A stretch of DNA of 64,000 bases from Bacteroidota bacterium. Its GTDB lineage: Bacteria > Bacteroidota > Ignavibacteria > UBA10030. Shown piece after piece: positions 42,794-52,666 of this stretch; the first letter of the stretch is position 1, and each line of letters starts with the position of its first letter. The translations under genes and the position numbers were made by a program. The stretch lies in the NCBI GenBank assembly GCA_025454835.1, contig JALONQ010000012.1, positions 1-64,000 of the forward strand. Direction: 5' to 3'. The notes under the pieces were generated by a model. That model had not been told where the DNA came from and searched no databases. It was given only the letters and a program-made list of their open reading frames with translations.

Positions 42794-45700
42794 ATGGGCT
42801 CCTTCCATCGCTACCGCCGCTTGTGCTTCGCATTCGGCCTCGCACTTGCTGTCGCTTCAGATCCCTCCCTCCTCGCTCAATCTTCATCCGCCGTGTTCCG
42901 CCGGATCTCGCTCGAGCAAGGCCTTTCGCAAAGCATCGTGAACGACATTCTCCACGACCGGAGCGGCTTTCTGTGGTTCGCGACGGAAGAGGGGATCAAC
43001 ATCTACGACGGCTACCGCTTCCGTGTCCTGCGGCACGAACCTGCCGATCCGACCTCGCTGTCGTACAATCAGATCGTCTCGTTGATGGAGGACCGGACCG
43101 GAGCGATCTGGGTCGGCACATTCGCGGCCGGTCTGAACGTCTATGATCCGACGACGGGTTCATTCCGCCGGCTCCGTCACGATCCGCTCGATACGGCCAC
43201 GCTCAGCAGCGATATCATCTTCTGCTTGGCGCAAGATCCGTCGGGCGCCGTGTGGGTCGGTTCGGACCGTGGACTCGATCGACTCACGCTTGCGAATGGG
43301 TCTCCGGTCGTGCAACGCGTCGTGTCGGTCGATGGAACGGACTATGGCCTGGCGGGCATCGTCCGGTGCCTGCTTGCGGCGCCCGATGGCCTCCTCTGGA
43401 TCGGCACATCGTCCGGACTCTATACCATGGCCTCTTCTCCGGAAGGAGATCTCGTACCACGAAAGGACCTGCGTCGACATGTGCGCGATCCGAAGGATCC
43501 CCTGTCGATCGGCAACGACAACGTGCGGTCGCTGCTCCTAGACCGCGGGACCAACGTCTGGGTGGGGACGGATGACGGGCTCTTCCGCGCGGTCGTCCGG
43601 CGTAGCGCCGATGGAGCGGAGCGAGTGCTCTTCAAGCGGATCAGCGTCGAAGGCGACCCGGCCCGTTCGCCTGTCCAACCGCAGATCTTCGCCCTCGCCG
43701 AGGACTTGGAAGGCTATATATGGGTCGGAACGAACGGCGGCCTCAGCCGATTCGACCGGACGAGATTCCAGTATGAACACTTCCGTCATGATCCGCGCGA
43801 TTCCCGCAGTCTGAGCTACAATGAGATCCGCTCATTGCACGAAGACCGCTCGGGCAATCTCTGGATCGGCACGTACGGCGGCGGCGTCTCACAGCTCGAT
43901 CGCGGGCGCAAGCGGTTCACGCATCTTCGTCACGATCCGGACAACCCCAACGGCCTGCGCCGGCCGATCGTCTGGTCGATCTACGAAGATGGCGAAGGGA
44001 TCCTCTGGATCGGAACGCATGGCGGAGGATTGAACCGGTACGACCGGCGAAACGGATCGTGGCGGGCGTACGTCCACGATCCGCGGGATCCGCGGTCCAT
44101 CAGCCACAATGTCGTGCGACTCGTCCTCGAGGACCGCCGCGGACGACTGTGGCTGGCCACCGACGGCGGAGGTCTCTGCGAGTTCGACCGTCGCACCGGC
44201 CGCTTTCGTCGTTTCGCACCCGAGCGCGACAACTCCGGAAGTCTCGGCGGCAACGTCGTCCGCATGTTGTATGAAGACCGCGCCGGCACGCTGTGGATCG
44301 GGTTTCAGGGCGCCGGTATGGACCGGCTGGTGCGCGACGACGACGGAGAGCCGCTTCGCTTCGAGCACTTCCGGCATCGTCCGGACGATCCCCGCTCCGT
44401 CGCCTCCGACCAAGTTCGATGGGCGCTCGAAGATCACGACGGAGTCTTCTGGGTAGCAACGCTCGGCGGAGGGCTTGATCGCATGGACCGTTCAACTGGA
44501 GCGTTCACGCATCTTCGCGCCGTCGAAGGATCGAGCGACGGATTGCCGAGCGATTTTCTGATGAGCGTCATGGAGGACACCCAGGGCCGGTTGTGGGCGG
44601 CCACGTGGGGCGCGGGTATCAGCATCCTCGACCGTGATCGGCAACACTGGCTGACGTACGACGAGTCCCACGGCCTGCCGAGCAACTCGATCTACGGCTT
44701 CCTCGAGGATGCGTCCGGACGGATGTGGATGAGCAGCAACAACGGCCTCATCCGATTCGACCCGCGTTCGCAGGCCTTCCGCAACTATGGGGTCGCCGAC
44801 GGCCTGCAGAGCATCGAATTCGACGCGGGGGCCTTCACGAAGACCCGCAAAGGGGAGATGATCTTCGGGGGGATCAACGGCATCAACATCTTCTATCCCG
44901 AGGAGATCACCGATAACGCGTATGTTCCTCCGGTCGTGCTCACTTCGGTCCGCGTCCTGAACGAAGAATGGCGCTTCGACCGTCCGGTCTGGGATGTCAC
45001 CCAGCTCGAACTCGGTCCGGGCGACAACGTCGTCGCGTTCCAATTCGCGGCGCTCGATTTCACGGCCCCGGAGCGGAATCGGTATCAGTACCGTATGGAG
45101 GGAGTGGACGAAGACTGGCTCACGGCCGACCCGCAGGTTCGGACGGCCCAATATACGACGCTTCCTCCCGGCCAGTACACGTTTCGCGTACGGGCGTCGA
45201 ACAACGACGGCCGGTGGAACGACGCCGGTCTGGTCCTCACGGTCGTCGTCCGGCCGCCCTGGTGGTCAACGCTGTGGTTCCGTTCGCTGATCGTCCTGAC
45301 CGCCCTCGCCGCCGGATTCGTCACGGTTCGAAGCCGGGTGCGTGACGCACGTATCGCGGCTGAGTTGCACGCCGCGCATGACGCTCAGATGTCGATCATG
45401 CCGCACGAGCCGCTGCGGTCCGCCGTGCTCGAGGTGGCCGGCCAATGCGTTCCGGCCAATGAGGTCGGCGGTGATTTCTTCGATTACCGGTGGATGGACC
45501 CGGACAAGACGCAGGCGGTCGTCATGGTGGGTGACGTCTCCGGCAAGGCGATGAAGGCGGCCATGACGGCTATCATGACGAGCGGCGCGCTGAGCGCCGA
45601 GGTGCTCAAAGAGAAGCCGGTCGCCGAGGTCTTGACGAATGTCAACCCGTTCGTGTTCGAGAAGACCGAGCGGAAGGTCTTCGTCGCCGCGAGTCTGGTG

Positions 45701-46093
45701 CAGATCGACGGCCGGAAAAAGACTCTGCGGTTCTCGAACGCCGGACTGATCGACCCGATGGTATGGCGTGAGGGGGTCGTGCGTTCGCTCAAGGCCACGG
45801 GCTTGCGGCATCCGCTCGGTATGGTGCGCGACACGGTGTACGAAGAACAGAAGTCGACGCTCCGGCCCGGAGACATCGTCGTACTCGTCTCCGACGGCGT
45901 AACGGAAGCGCGCCGTCGCGACGGCACTTTCTATGGCGAGGAGCGGCTGGTTGCGCTGCTGGAAAGAAAGGACCTTTCAGGACTTGGAGCTGCGGAGGTG
46001 GTCGCCATGATCCTGAAAGCCGTCCACGACTTCGCCGAGCGGACCGGCCAGCACGACGATATGACGGTCGTGGTGGCGAAGGTGGGAGGGTAG
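42794..46093 (+). CDS. Reg_prop beta-propeller sensor with SpoIIE phosphatase output
   Basis: A 1099-aa sensor. Signal peptide 1-28; two seven-bladed propellers of Reg_prop repeats (about 40-730; DRSGFLWFATEEGI, DRTGAIWVGTFAAG and similar), a Y_Y_Y domain (about 735-815), a transmembrane helix (about 820-842) and a cytosolic SpoIIE/PP2C-type phosphatase (about 858-1096; GGDFFDYRW, MVGDVSGKAM, VSDGVTEARR, HDDMTVV). The usual histidine kinase is absent, so output is Ser/Thr dephosphorylation, probably of an anti-sigma antagonist. GGAGG precedes ATG 42794. Confidence 0.92.
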   Translation: MGSFHRYRRLCFAFGLALAVASDPSLLAQSSSAVFRRISLEQGLSQSIVNDILHDRSGFLWFATEEGINIYDGYRFRVLRHEPADPTSLSYNQIVSLMEDRTGAIWVGTFAAGLNVYDPTTGSFRRLRHDPLDTATLSSDIIFCLAQDPSGAVWVGSDRGLDRLTLANGSPVVQRVVSVDGTDYGLAGIVRCLLAAPDGLLWIGTSSGLYTMASSPEGDLVPRKDLRRHVRDPKDPLSIGNDNVRSLLLDRGTNVWVGTDDGLFRAVVRRSADGAERVLFKRISVEGDPARSPVQPQIFALAEDLEGYIWVGTNGGLSRFDRTRFQYEHFRHDPRDSRSLSYNEIRSLHEDRSGNLWIGTYGGGVSQLDRGRKRFTHLRHDPDNPNGLRRPIVWSIYEDGEGILWIGTHGGGLNRYDRRNGSWRAYVHDPRDPRSISHNVVRLVLEDRRGRLWLATDGGGLCEFDRRTGRFRRFAPERDNSGSLGGNVVRMLYEDRAGTLWIGFQGAGMDRLVRDDDGEPLRFEHFRHRPDDPRSVASDQVRWALEDHDGVFWVATLGGGLDRMDRSTGAFTHLRAVEGSSDGLPSDFLMSVMEDTQGRLWAATWGAGISILDRDRQHWLTYDESHGLPSNSIYGFLEDASGRMWMSSNNGLIRFDPRSQAFRNYGVADGLQSIEFDAGAFTKTRKGEMIFGGINGINIFYPEEITDNAYVPPVVLTSVRVLNEEWRFDRPVWDVTQLELGPGDNVVAFQFAALDFTAPERNRYQYRMEGVDEDWLTADPQVRTAQYTTLPPGQYTFRVRASNNDGRWNDAGLVLTVVVRPPWWSTLWFRSLIVLTALAAGFVTVRSRVRDARIAAELHAAHDAQMSIMPHEPLRSAVLEVAGQCVPANEVGGDFFDYRWMDPDKTQAVVMVGDVSGKAMKAAMTAIMTSGALSAEVLKEKPVAEVLTNVNPFVFEKTERKVFVAASLVQIDGRKKTLRFSNAGLIDPMVWREGVVRSLKATGLRHPLGMVRDTVYEEQKSTLRPGDIVVLVSDGVTEARRRDGTFYGEERLVALLERKDLSGLGAAEVVAMILKAVHDFAERTGQHDDMTVVVAKVGG

Positions 46094-46139
46094 TCAGATT
46101 GTTTCGCCGGCCTTGCGGCAACATCAGCGAGTGCTGTCG

Positions 46140-46830
46140 CTACTGGCGTAGCCTTTGGCGCATGCGTGCTAGAAGCTCCACGCGTGAATGGACGCCAAAG
46201 GCTTCGAAGAGTGTCTTGAAGTGATCGATAACCGTGTGGTAACTCAAACCAAGCCGATCCGCGATCGATTGTGTATCAAGTCCTTCGAGCAGAAGCTCGG
46301 TGATCTGCGCTTGTCGCGGTGTGAGGTCTTTGACTCCTCGGGTCACGTATGGCGGTCGGGGGGGGGGGGGTAATATACCCGACCAACGTCGTCGATGCAG
46401 CTGCGTTGAGCGGGCGCAATCCGGCAACGGCATGTACCGCAGCGCTGACGAGTTCTTCAGCCGTGGCAGGCTTGACCAGGAACCCCGACGCTCCGTCTGC
46501 GAGTGCGTCGAGGAGCGTATGCGTATCATTCAGGGCCGAGCACATGACGATCCGGGTGCGATGACTCAACGACCGGATCTTGCGCAGAAGGGCCAGGCCA
46601 TTCATTTGATGCATGCGAATGTCGAGCGCCACGACGTCGGGAAGGGCAACGCACGACCTGAAGGCGTCGAGGAATTCCTTCGGGGAGGTGAACGTGCGGA
46701 CGTGGCTTAACCGTCGATCGGCACTCAGGCTGTCGCCAAGCAACTCAACCAGCGTCGCGTCGTCGTCGACGATCCATAAGGAGAATGGAGGCGGGATGGC
46801 CGCCCGCTTTTCGGCTGCCTGCGTTTTCAC
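46140..46830 (-). CDS. NarL/LuxR-type response regulator split by a C13 frameshift tract
   Basis: Two overlapping frames together make a normal response regulator. The N-terminal frame (46276-46830, GTG start) is a receiver: WIVDDD acidic pocket, ALDIRM phospho-Asp, CSAL, VKPA Lys. The C-terminal frame (46140 to about 46370) is a LuxR HTH: LTPRQAQITELLLEGLDTQSIADRLGLSYHTVIDHFKTLFEAFG. They meet at a run of 13 C on the coding strand (46358-46370). With 12 C the frames join; with 13 the product ends without its DNA-binding domain. Either a phase-variable switch or an assembly error. It follows the lipoprotein gene by 13 bp. Confidence 0.85.
46358..46370. repeat. Homopolymeric G13 (C13 on coding strand) tract
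   Basis: Longest homopolymer seen in the window. It lies exactly at the receiver/HTH junction of the response regulator gene. Confidence 0.95.
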
Positions 46831-46843
46831 ACCCGCACCATCT

Positions 46844-47926
46844 TCACTTGGGGATCCCGCGCGTAATGTAGGCCTTGAGGTTGAAACCGCGAGGGATGCC
46901 GAGTAAAAACACCTGGTCCCCCACCTGATAGGCGCGATAGTAGTACAAGTCGGTGCGGTTCAACGACGGGATCCTGAACCAGTCCTTGCCGTTGTAATGC
47001 ATGACCAGCTCGCCAGTCCTGAAATTGCCGACGGCAAGCAGGTCATTCTGACCGTAGACGGCCGTAGCCGCGAACGAACCAGGTGAGGTGGAATACATTG
47101 TCTCCCATGTTCCGGCCGACGTACGTCGCTGCACCTTGCCCGTCGCTGTGCTGACCAACCCGCCCTTATACCATGAGAAGAGTTCGGTGAAGGTTTCTGT
47201 GCCGAAGGTGGTCTCCGTCACGTCCAGTTGCGTCAGGTTTGTTCCGTTCCAGCGGTACAAGAAACTGAATAGACGACCCTGGCGAAGCGTCACACCTCCA
47301 ATATACGCTTCGTTGGGTGAGACGCCCACGATGTGGGCCTTGCTCACCGAATCGTCGTTCGAGACATTCGTCCAATGCTGTCCGTTGAAGTGATACAGTC
47401 CACCTTCAAACTCTCCCACCAGCACGTTGGAAGGAGAACTTCCCCAAATGGAGACCAGCAGATGGCTATTGGGGATCTCTGTGACGCCCCATGTGCCGTT
47501 GAGATAACGCAGAACAAAGCCCTGCTTGTCCGGGAGCGATTGCATGGCCGTATCGCGCCCGCCGACCACCCAGATGTCGTTGGCATCAAAGCCATGGATC
47601 GCCTGGGGCGCCCACGGATAAGTGACCAAACCTTTGGAGTTGTATGCGTCAGCATATACTTGAGAAATGTCGGTCCAGGTCTGTCCGTTGAAGCGCCACA
47701 GCTTGTTTCCCCACAGGTCTCCGTGCGGATTCACAAAATAGACGTTGGTGGGAGAACTTCCGTAGAGTCCGAGGGGAACGAATGTGGCATTCCCATCCCC
47801 GATAGAATCGCGCACCCAGGTGAAGTCGCGGGGGTTCAAGCCATCGACGGGGTCCGGAGGGTCCGTCGGGCAGCCGAGGAAGATGACCGAGGCCGCCATG
47901 GCCGCCAGAATGAAGGTCGTTTTCAT
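46844..47926 (-). CDS. Lipoprotein, predicted beta-propeller
   Basis: A 360-aa protein with lipobox IFLGC (Cys19). Repeating WRFNG-TWT-, YRWNGTNLTQL, IWGSSPSNV and VGGRDT motifs suggest a propeller of the kind found in surface lipoproteins. No precise family. It lies between the CHAP-like T9SS gene and the response regulator gene, all on the minus strand. ATG 47926 is chosen because the signal peptide starts there. Confidence 0.8.
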   Translation of the reverse strand: MKTTFILAAMAASVIFLGCPTDPPDPVDGLNPRDFTWVRDSIGDGNATFVPLGLYGSSPTNVYFVNPHGDLWGNKLWRFNGQTWTDISQVYADAYNSKGLVTYPWAPQAIHGFDANDIWVVGGRDTAMQSLPDKQGFVLRYLNGTWGVTEIPNSHLLVSIWGSSPSNVLVGEFEGGLYHFNGQHWTNVSNDDSVSKAHIVGVSPNEAYIGGVTLRQGRLFSFLYRWNGTNLTQLDVTETTFGTETFTELFSWYKGGLVSTATGKVQRRTSAGTWETMYSTSPGSFAATAVYGQNDLLAVGNFRTGELVMHYNGKDWFRIPSLNRTDLYYYRAYQVGDQVFLLGIPRGFNLKAYITRGIPK

Positions 47927-47979
47927 ACGAAGGACAGGTCGGAGGCAATGATCCGCCTCCGACCTTCCTGGCAAAGGGG

Positions 47980-49734
47980 TTATTTCGTAAGAATGAGTTT
48001 AAGCGATTGGCACCCCGCCGGACTGCCGTCCAAGGGACGGGCAACGACCCGGGCAAAGTACACACCGCTCACGAGAGTGCCCGTTCCGGTCGCCTGCGCG
48101 CTCCAGTCGAACGCATGCGTCCCGGCGTCGAGGATCCGGTCGGCCAACCGCGCTACCAAGCGACCTGCCATATCATACACCGCGATCTCCACATGCGCAA
48201 CGGAAGGGAGCGTGGCTGTGATCTTCGTCGCAGGGTTGAAGGGATTCGGATGTGCCGCTACAGAGAAGGCAACGTCCGGCGGCGCTTCGGCGCCGAATTC
48301 TTCATCGTCGCGACGAGCTTCCGGAATGTACTGCGCACCCATCGCAAAGACGTTGAACCAGGAGGGGTTTGACGTGACGTTACGGGACGGTGTGACATAC
48401 CGTGCGCGAATGTCGTAATCGACGAGATTGTGCGTATAACTCGAGGTCAAGGCATAGTCGCCGTCTTCATACATCGTCGTCGTGTTCGGCAATGTGGCCA
48501 GAAGCGTCGGACCCTGGACGTTCTTCACCTTTCGCCAAACCTCGATCTGCGTGACAAAAGGACTCGGATGGGCCGTCCAAGTGATCTTGATCGGCTCGCC
48601 GACCGGATTGTTGAAAGGGTAGATGTCGGCTGGCGGTAGGACTTCGATGAAGTGATAGTTCGCGATGTAGCTCCCAGGTGTTAGAAACGGACGCGAGAGA
48701 CTCGTGTTGCCGTCGTTCCATGATTGAAACTGATACGTAACGCGATTGCGGTAGATGTACTGATGCAATGAGCAGACAGCACCCGGAGCGAAGGGAGGAG
48801 TCGGCGCCGTTTGCGTCGCTCCGTTGACCTTGAGCACGCTCCCGATCGATTGGCCGTCGGAACGGATATCGAAATAGACTGAGTTGGACGGAGACGAAGG
48901 AGCAAACTGTGCGGTGTAAGTGTCTGAGCCCACGATCGTGATGTTTGCAACTGGAGTTGATGCCACCGTGACATTGTTGCTCTTTTTCCACGCGTTGTCG
49001 AACGAGAACCACTGCCCGGTCGTATGTTGCTGGGGAGTGTATGCGCGCACGGGCACGACGGCCAAATGCTCGAAGTGATCGAAGAAAGGAGATGGTCGCC
49101 CTACGTGTTCTCCGGTTCCATTGTCGAAGACCCCCACGCCGATCCGTCCGCTTCCAAAGCTGTTCGCGAAAGAGACGAAGTAATCCATGTAGTATTCACG
49201 AAGCCGATACACCCCCTTCATGACTTCCCCAACGTCCTCTCGAGTGGAGACAAGTGCAGCCAGAGTCAACTCTGTGTGCTCTTCCCCAGCGCCGCTCACT
49301 TCGTGCATGATGACCTGAGCATTGTCGACGACGGGGTCTTCATCGCGAACCTTGTACACTCCGAGCCCACGCGACCGTATCAAAGTGCCGTCTGGCTTGG
49401 AGTTTGATTCGCGGATCTCTGCCACGTACGACGCATGGCCGGTCAGACCCCCAAGGTCTTCTACCCGGCTGGTAGGGCTGCCGAAGACGATGATGTCTCC
49501 TACTTGAAAATTGGCGGCAGCGTGGAATGTAAAGTACTGTGCGTGGATCTTATCCGGGATCGGATACACGGAGGCTGCCTCTGAGGGGTTGCAGCCGAAC
49601 GCGCGTGCCTGCGCATATCCCCAACAGATCGAACCAGACGTGTATGAGAAGCCGGGCGGATAGTGGCATTGTTCCTGCGCGGCAACATTCGCGATCACGA
49701 AGGCCAAGCCTACCAAGAAGATGCGGGTGACCAT
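47980..49734 (-). CDS. Secreted CHAP-like protein with T9SS sorting domain
   Basis: A 584-aa exported protein. Signal peptide 1-19, then a domain resembling CHAP/papain-like amidases (GSICWGYAQARAFGC with a candidate nucleophilic Cys near 37, FQVGDIIVFG, GHASYVAEI His near 100). Beta-sandwich domains follow, one fibronectin-like, and a type A sorting domain (AHPNPFNPATKITATL...LKLILTK). Peptidoglycan or peptide cleavage is possible but unproven. ATG 49734 has GGGGAG upstream. Confidence 0.8.
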   Translation of the reverse strand: MVTRIFLVGLAFVIANVAAQEQCHYPPGFSYTSGSICWGYAQARAFGCNPSEAASVYPIPDKIHAQYFTFHAAANFQVGDIIVFGSPTSRVEDLGGLTGHASYVAEIRESNSKPDGTLIRSRGLGVYKVRDEDPVVDNAQVIMHEVSGAGEEHTELTLAALVSTREDVGEVMKGVYRLREYYMDYFVSFANSFGSGRIGVGVFDNGTGEHVGRPSPFFDHFEHLAVVPVRAYTPQQHTTGQWFSFDNAWKKSNNVTVASTPVANITIVGSDTYTAQFAPSSPSNSVYFDIRSDGQSIGSVLKVNGATQTAPTPPFAPGAVCSLHQYIYRNRVTYQFQSWNDGNTSLSRPFLTPGSYIANYHFIEVLPPADIYPFNNPVGEPIKITWTAHPSPFVTQIEVWRKVKNVQGPTLLATLPNTTTMYEDGDYALTSSYTHNLVDYDIRARYVTPSRNVTSNPSWFNVFAMGAQYIPEARRDDEEFGAEAPPDVAFSVAAHPNPFNPATKITATLPSVAHVEIAVYDMAGRLVARLADRILDAGTHAFDWSAQATGTGTLVSGVYFARVVARPLDGSPAGCQSLKLILTK

Positions 49735-50019
49735 GGGATGCTCCCCGCGATGTGGTGGACGAGTTCCGCGGCCGAACGCTCTTTGGCAGTCTCCAACAAG
49801 AATTCCGGCCTATCAATCCCCATTTTCTTGGGGGCGGCATTCCAAGACGTTGACGGACGATCGATTCGAATGGGCGTTTGCCACTCTTGGCCACATCGAA
49901 AGAAACTTCTACATTCCATTGGGCGTCACCGCCTGCGTCCGTGTCGTTTCTTTCTTGAGCCTTTGCGACCTGGCGGTGATCCTTCTCTTGCCCGAACCGA
50001 CCATCAACGTGAGGCCCTC

Positions 50020-51366
50020 ATGTCCCTCGACCGTCGCGACTTTCTCCGCATCGGCGCCGTCGGCGTCGGTTCCGTCCTCGCCCCGCATCTTGCGCATGCC
50101 GAACAACAGTATCGCCCCGAGAAGCAGCGGTCCATGATCGGCTACGCGGCCCCGCCGATCCCGCTCGTGCGCGTCGGCTACGTCGGCGTCGGGGGCATGG
50201 GGACGGCCCATGTCGAGAATCTGCTCAAGATCCCGAACTGCGAAGTACGCGCCGTCTGCGACATCGTGCCCAGCCGCGTCGAGCGGGCCCAGAAGATGTG
50301 CGTCGACGCCGGCAAGCCGAAGCCGGAAGGTTACACGGACGGACCGACCGACTACAAGAGGCTCTGCCGTCGCGACGACCTGGACCTCGTCTACATCGCC
50401 ACGCCGTGGGAATGGCACGTGCCGATGTGTCTCGAAGCGATGATCCGCGGAAAGCATGCGGCCGTGGAGGTCCCGGCGGCCCTGACCGTCAAAGAAGGCT
50501 GGTCGCTCGTCGACGCGTCCGAACGCACACAGCGACACTGCATCATGATGGAGAACTGCAACTACGACCGGGTCGAGATGATGATCCTGCGGATGGTGAA
50601 GGAGGGGGTACTCGGCGAGTTGCTGTATGCCGAATGCGGCTACCTGCACGATCTGCGCGAGGTCAAGCACGACATGGAAGGAGAGGGGGTCTGGCGGCGG
50701 GCGCATTCCATGAACCGCAACGGCGATCTGTATCCCACGCATGGACTCGGACCCGTGGCGCAGTGCTTCGACATCAACCGCGGCAACCGGATCGAGTCGC
50801 TCGTGTCCTTTGGCACCAAGTCGCGCGGCTTGCATCGCTACGCCGTCAAACAGTTCGGTGCCGACAGCGCGCAGGCGAAGGAGAAGTTCGTCCTGAGCGA
50901 CATCGTGACGACGATGCTCCGAACGACCCGGGGCGAGACGATCGTCGTCAAGCACGACACCAGCTCACCGCGTCCGTACAGCCGCGATATTCTGGTGCAA
51001 GGGACGAGCGGCCTCGTGCGTAAATACCCCGAGACGAAGGTCCACGTCGAGGGTGTGAGTCAGGCGCACCGGTGGGATCCGGGTGAGGAGTGGATGAAGA
51101 AGTATCAGCATCCGATCTGGACGCAGCTCGAAGAGCAGAGCAAGGGGGCGGGGCACGGAGGGATGGACTTCATCGAGGACTTCCGGCTGATCCGGGCACT
51201 CCACGAAGGTCTCGTCCCCGACATGGACGTTTACGACGGGGCGATGATGAGCGCCGTCACGGAGCTGAGCGCTCGCTCCATCAAGCAGGGGAATGCGCCT
51301 CAGCGCTTCCCCGATTTCACGCGCGGTGGGTGGAAGAAAGAGCGGGTGCTGCCAGTGATGGCCTGA
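50020..51366 (+). CDS. Gfo/Idh/MocA family oxidoreductase, GH109-like, Tat-exported
   Basis: A 448-aa protein with a twin-arginine signal (DRRDFLRIGAVGVGSVL) and an NAD-binding fold (VRVGYVGVGGMGTAHVENLL). The pattern matches GH109 alpha-N-acetylgalactosaminidases: EVPAALTVKEGW, MMENCNYDRVEMM, the GYLHDLR region and YPTHGLGPVAQ. These enzymes use tightly bound NAD+ for hydrolysis. ATG 50020 is supported by GAGG and the Tat signal. Confidence 0.88.
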   Translation: MSLDRRDFLRIGAVGVGSVLAPHLAHAEQQYRPEKQRSMIGYAAPPIPLVRVGYVGVGGMGTAHVENLLKIPNCEVRAVCDIVPSRVERAQKMCVDAGKPKPEGYTDGPTDYKRLCRRDDLDLVYIATPWEWHVPMCLEAMIRGKHAAVEVPAALTVKEGWSLVDASERTQRHCIMMENCNYDRVEMMILRMVKEGVLGELLYAECGYLHDLREVKHDMEGEGVWRRAHSMNRNGDLYPTHGLGPVAQCFDINRGNRIESLVSFGTKSRGLHRYAVKQFGADSAQAKEKFVLSDIVTTMLRTTRGETIVVKHDTSSPRPYSRDILVQGTSGLVRKYPETKVHVEGVSQAHRWDPGEEWMKKYQHPIWTQLEEQSKGAGHGGMDFIEDFRLIRALHEGLVPDMDVYDGAMMSAVTELSARSIKQGNAPQRFPDFTRGGWKKERVLPVMA

Positions 51367-51461
51367 ACGGGCGAAGGGAGAAGCTCATCCACGATAGGAC
51401 ACATAGTCAAACAAATATCAGCACGTCATTTCTTTCTTCTTCGCGTACATTCGCGGTTCCA

Positions 51462-52631
51462 CTATTTCCAGGGCAGCCCCACGGCCTCCTGATAGAATCT
51501 CTCCATGATCGCCTTCGCCAGTCGTCCATCGTTCTTCCTCAAGCCCTCATAGAAGAAGAACACCTCTCCCCGATAGCCCCGGTCGCGGTTGACCTGCATC
51601 GCCTGCAGGAGATGCTCTTCCTCGATCAGGTACGTCCCCACGTTCATCAAGATGCCCGGCACGATCGCCCGATAGGAGCCGGGGATCGCCAGACTGTCGT
51701 TCGACTGCGACGTCAACGCTTGCGTGTAGCGATCGATGGAGTATCGATAGACCTGCGGGATGACCAGATCGGCGTAGCCGCCGTTGATCCACGCGGGCCA
51801 ATCCTGCAGGTACTCTTCGAACGACCACGAGAAGATGCTCGGCGACCACGTCACGAGCACGTTTGGTTTGAGCCGCTTCACCTCGTCGTACAGCCTCTTG
51901 CCGAAGGCATTCAGCCTGTCGCCCCGCCACCGGAGCCACGAAGGGTCCTTTGGGTCATTCGGCGGCTGCGTGCCGTGGTGCTCCAGGGCATACAGCGAAC
52001 GCGTGTATGGATCGTATCCCCCTTCGGAAGGATTGGCCGGCAAACGGTCGTCGCCCTGCACGCCGTCCACGTCGTAGCGGCTCACCACCTCGCGCACGAG
52101 GGACAGAATGAACTCCTGTACCTCGGGATGGTACGGATTCATCCACTCGAAGCCGTTCTTCTTCAGCAGGTTGCCTTGGCCGTCGCGCGCGGACCAGTGC
52201 GGAAACTTCTTGAGTACCATGCCCCCCTTCTTGTTGAAGGAAGAGGAGAAGCCGTACTCGAACCAGGGGACCACGGCGATGCCCCGCGCATGTGCTTCTT
52301 CGATCACCTCCCGGAGCGGGTCGCGTCGCTTGTCGGTACGGATCTGTCGCGGGTCGATCGGCATGCCGAACACGGAGTCCATCACGCGGCTGCGATACAG
52401 CGTCTTCGCATCGTTCCAGACGACCGGGAAGACGACGTTGAAGTGATGCTCCTTGAGAAACTGCATCGCCTCCGCGATCGATGCGCGACTCTCCAGAACC
52501 TTGCTGTCGACGTTCGTCAGCCACACGCCCCGCACTTCGCCTTGACTCCAAGGTGTTTGCGCCGTAAGCGTCTGAGCAAACAGGACGAGCAGCGTGAACA
52601 ACAAACAGCACCGTTGTCGATTCGTGACCAT
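51462..52631 (-). CDS. GHL10 family (glycosyl hydrolase-like 10) secreted protein
   Basis: A 389-aa TIM-barrel protein with a signal peptide (about 1-24; MVTNRQRCCLLFTLLVLFAQ). GHL10/FenI signatures: EVRGVWLTNVDSKVL, FNVVFPVVWNDAKTLYRS, RGIAVVPWFEYGF, DGVQGDDRLP and ADLVIPQVYRYS. It probably acts on a carbohydrate, possibly in the envelope. ATG 52631 is chosen because upstream frame crosses an inverted repeat (52667-52768). Confidence 0.87.
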   Translation of the reverse strand: MVTNRQRCCLLFTLLVLFAQTLTAQTPWSQGEVRGVWLTNVDSKVLESRASIAEAMQFLKEHHFNVVFPVVWNDAKTLYRSRVMDSVFGMPIDPRQIRTDKRRDPLREVIEEAHARGIAVVPWFEYGFSSSFNKKGGMVLKKFPHWSARDGQGNLLKKNGFEWMNPYHPEVQEFILSLVREVVSRYDVDGVQGDDRLPANPSEGGYDPYTRSLYALEHHGTQPPNDPKDPSWLRWRGDRLNAFGKRLYDEVKRLKPNVLVTWSPSIFSWSFEEYLQDWPAWINGGYADLVIPQVYRYSIDRYTQALTSQSNDSLAIPGSYRAIVPGILMNVGTYLIEEEHLLQAMQVNRDRGYRGEVFFFYEGLRKNDGRLAKAIMERFYQEAVGLPWK

Positions 52632-52666
52632 GGCGATCGTTGTCCTTCCGGTATCGAAGCAATATG

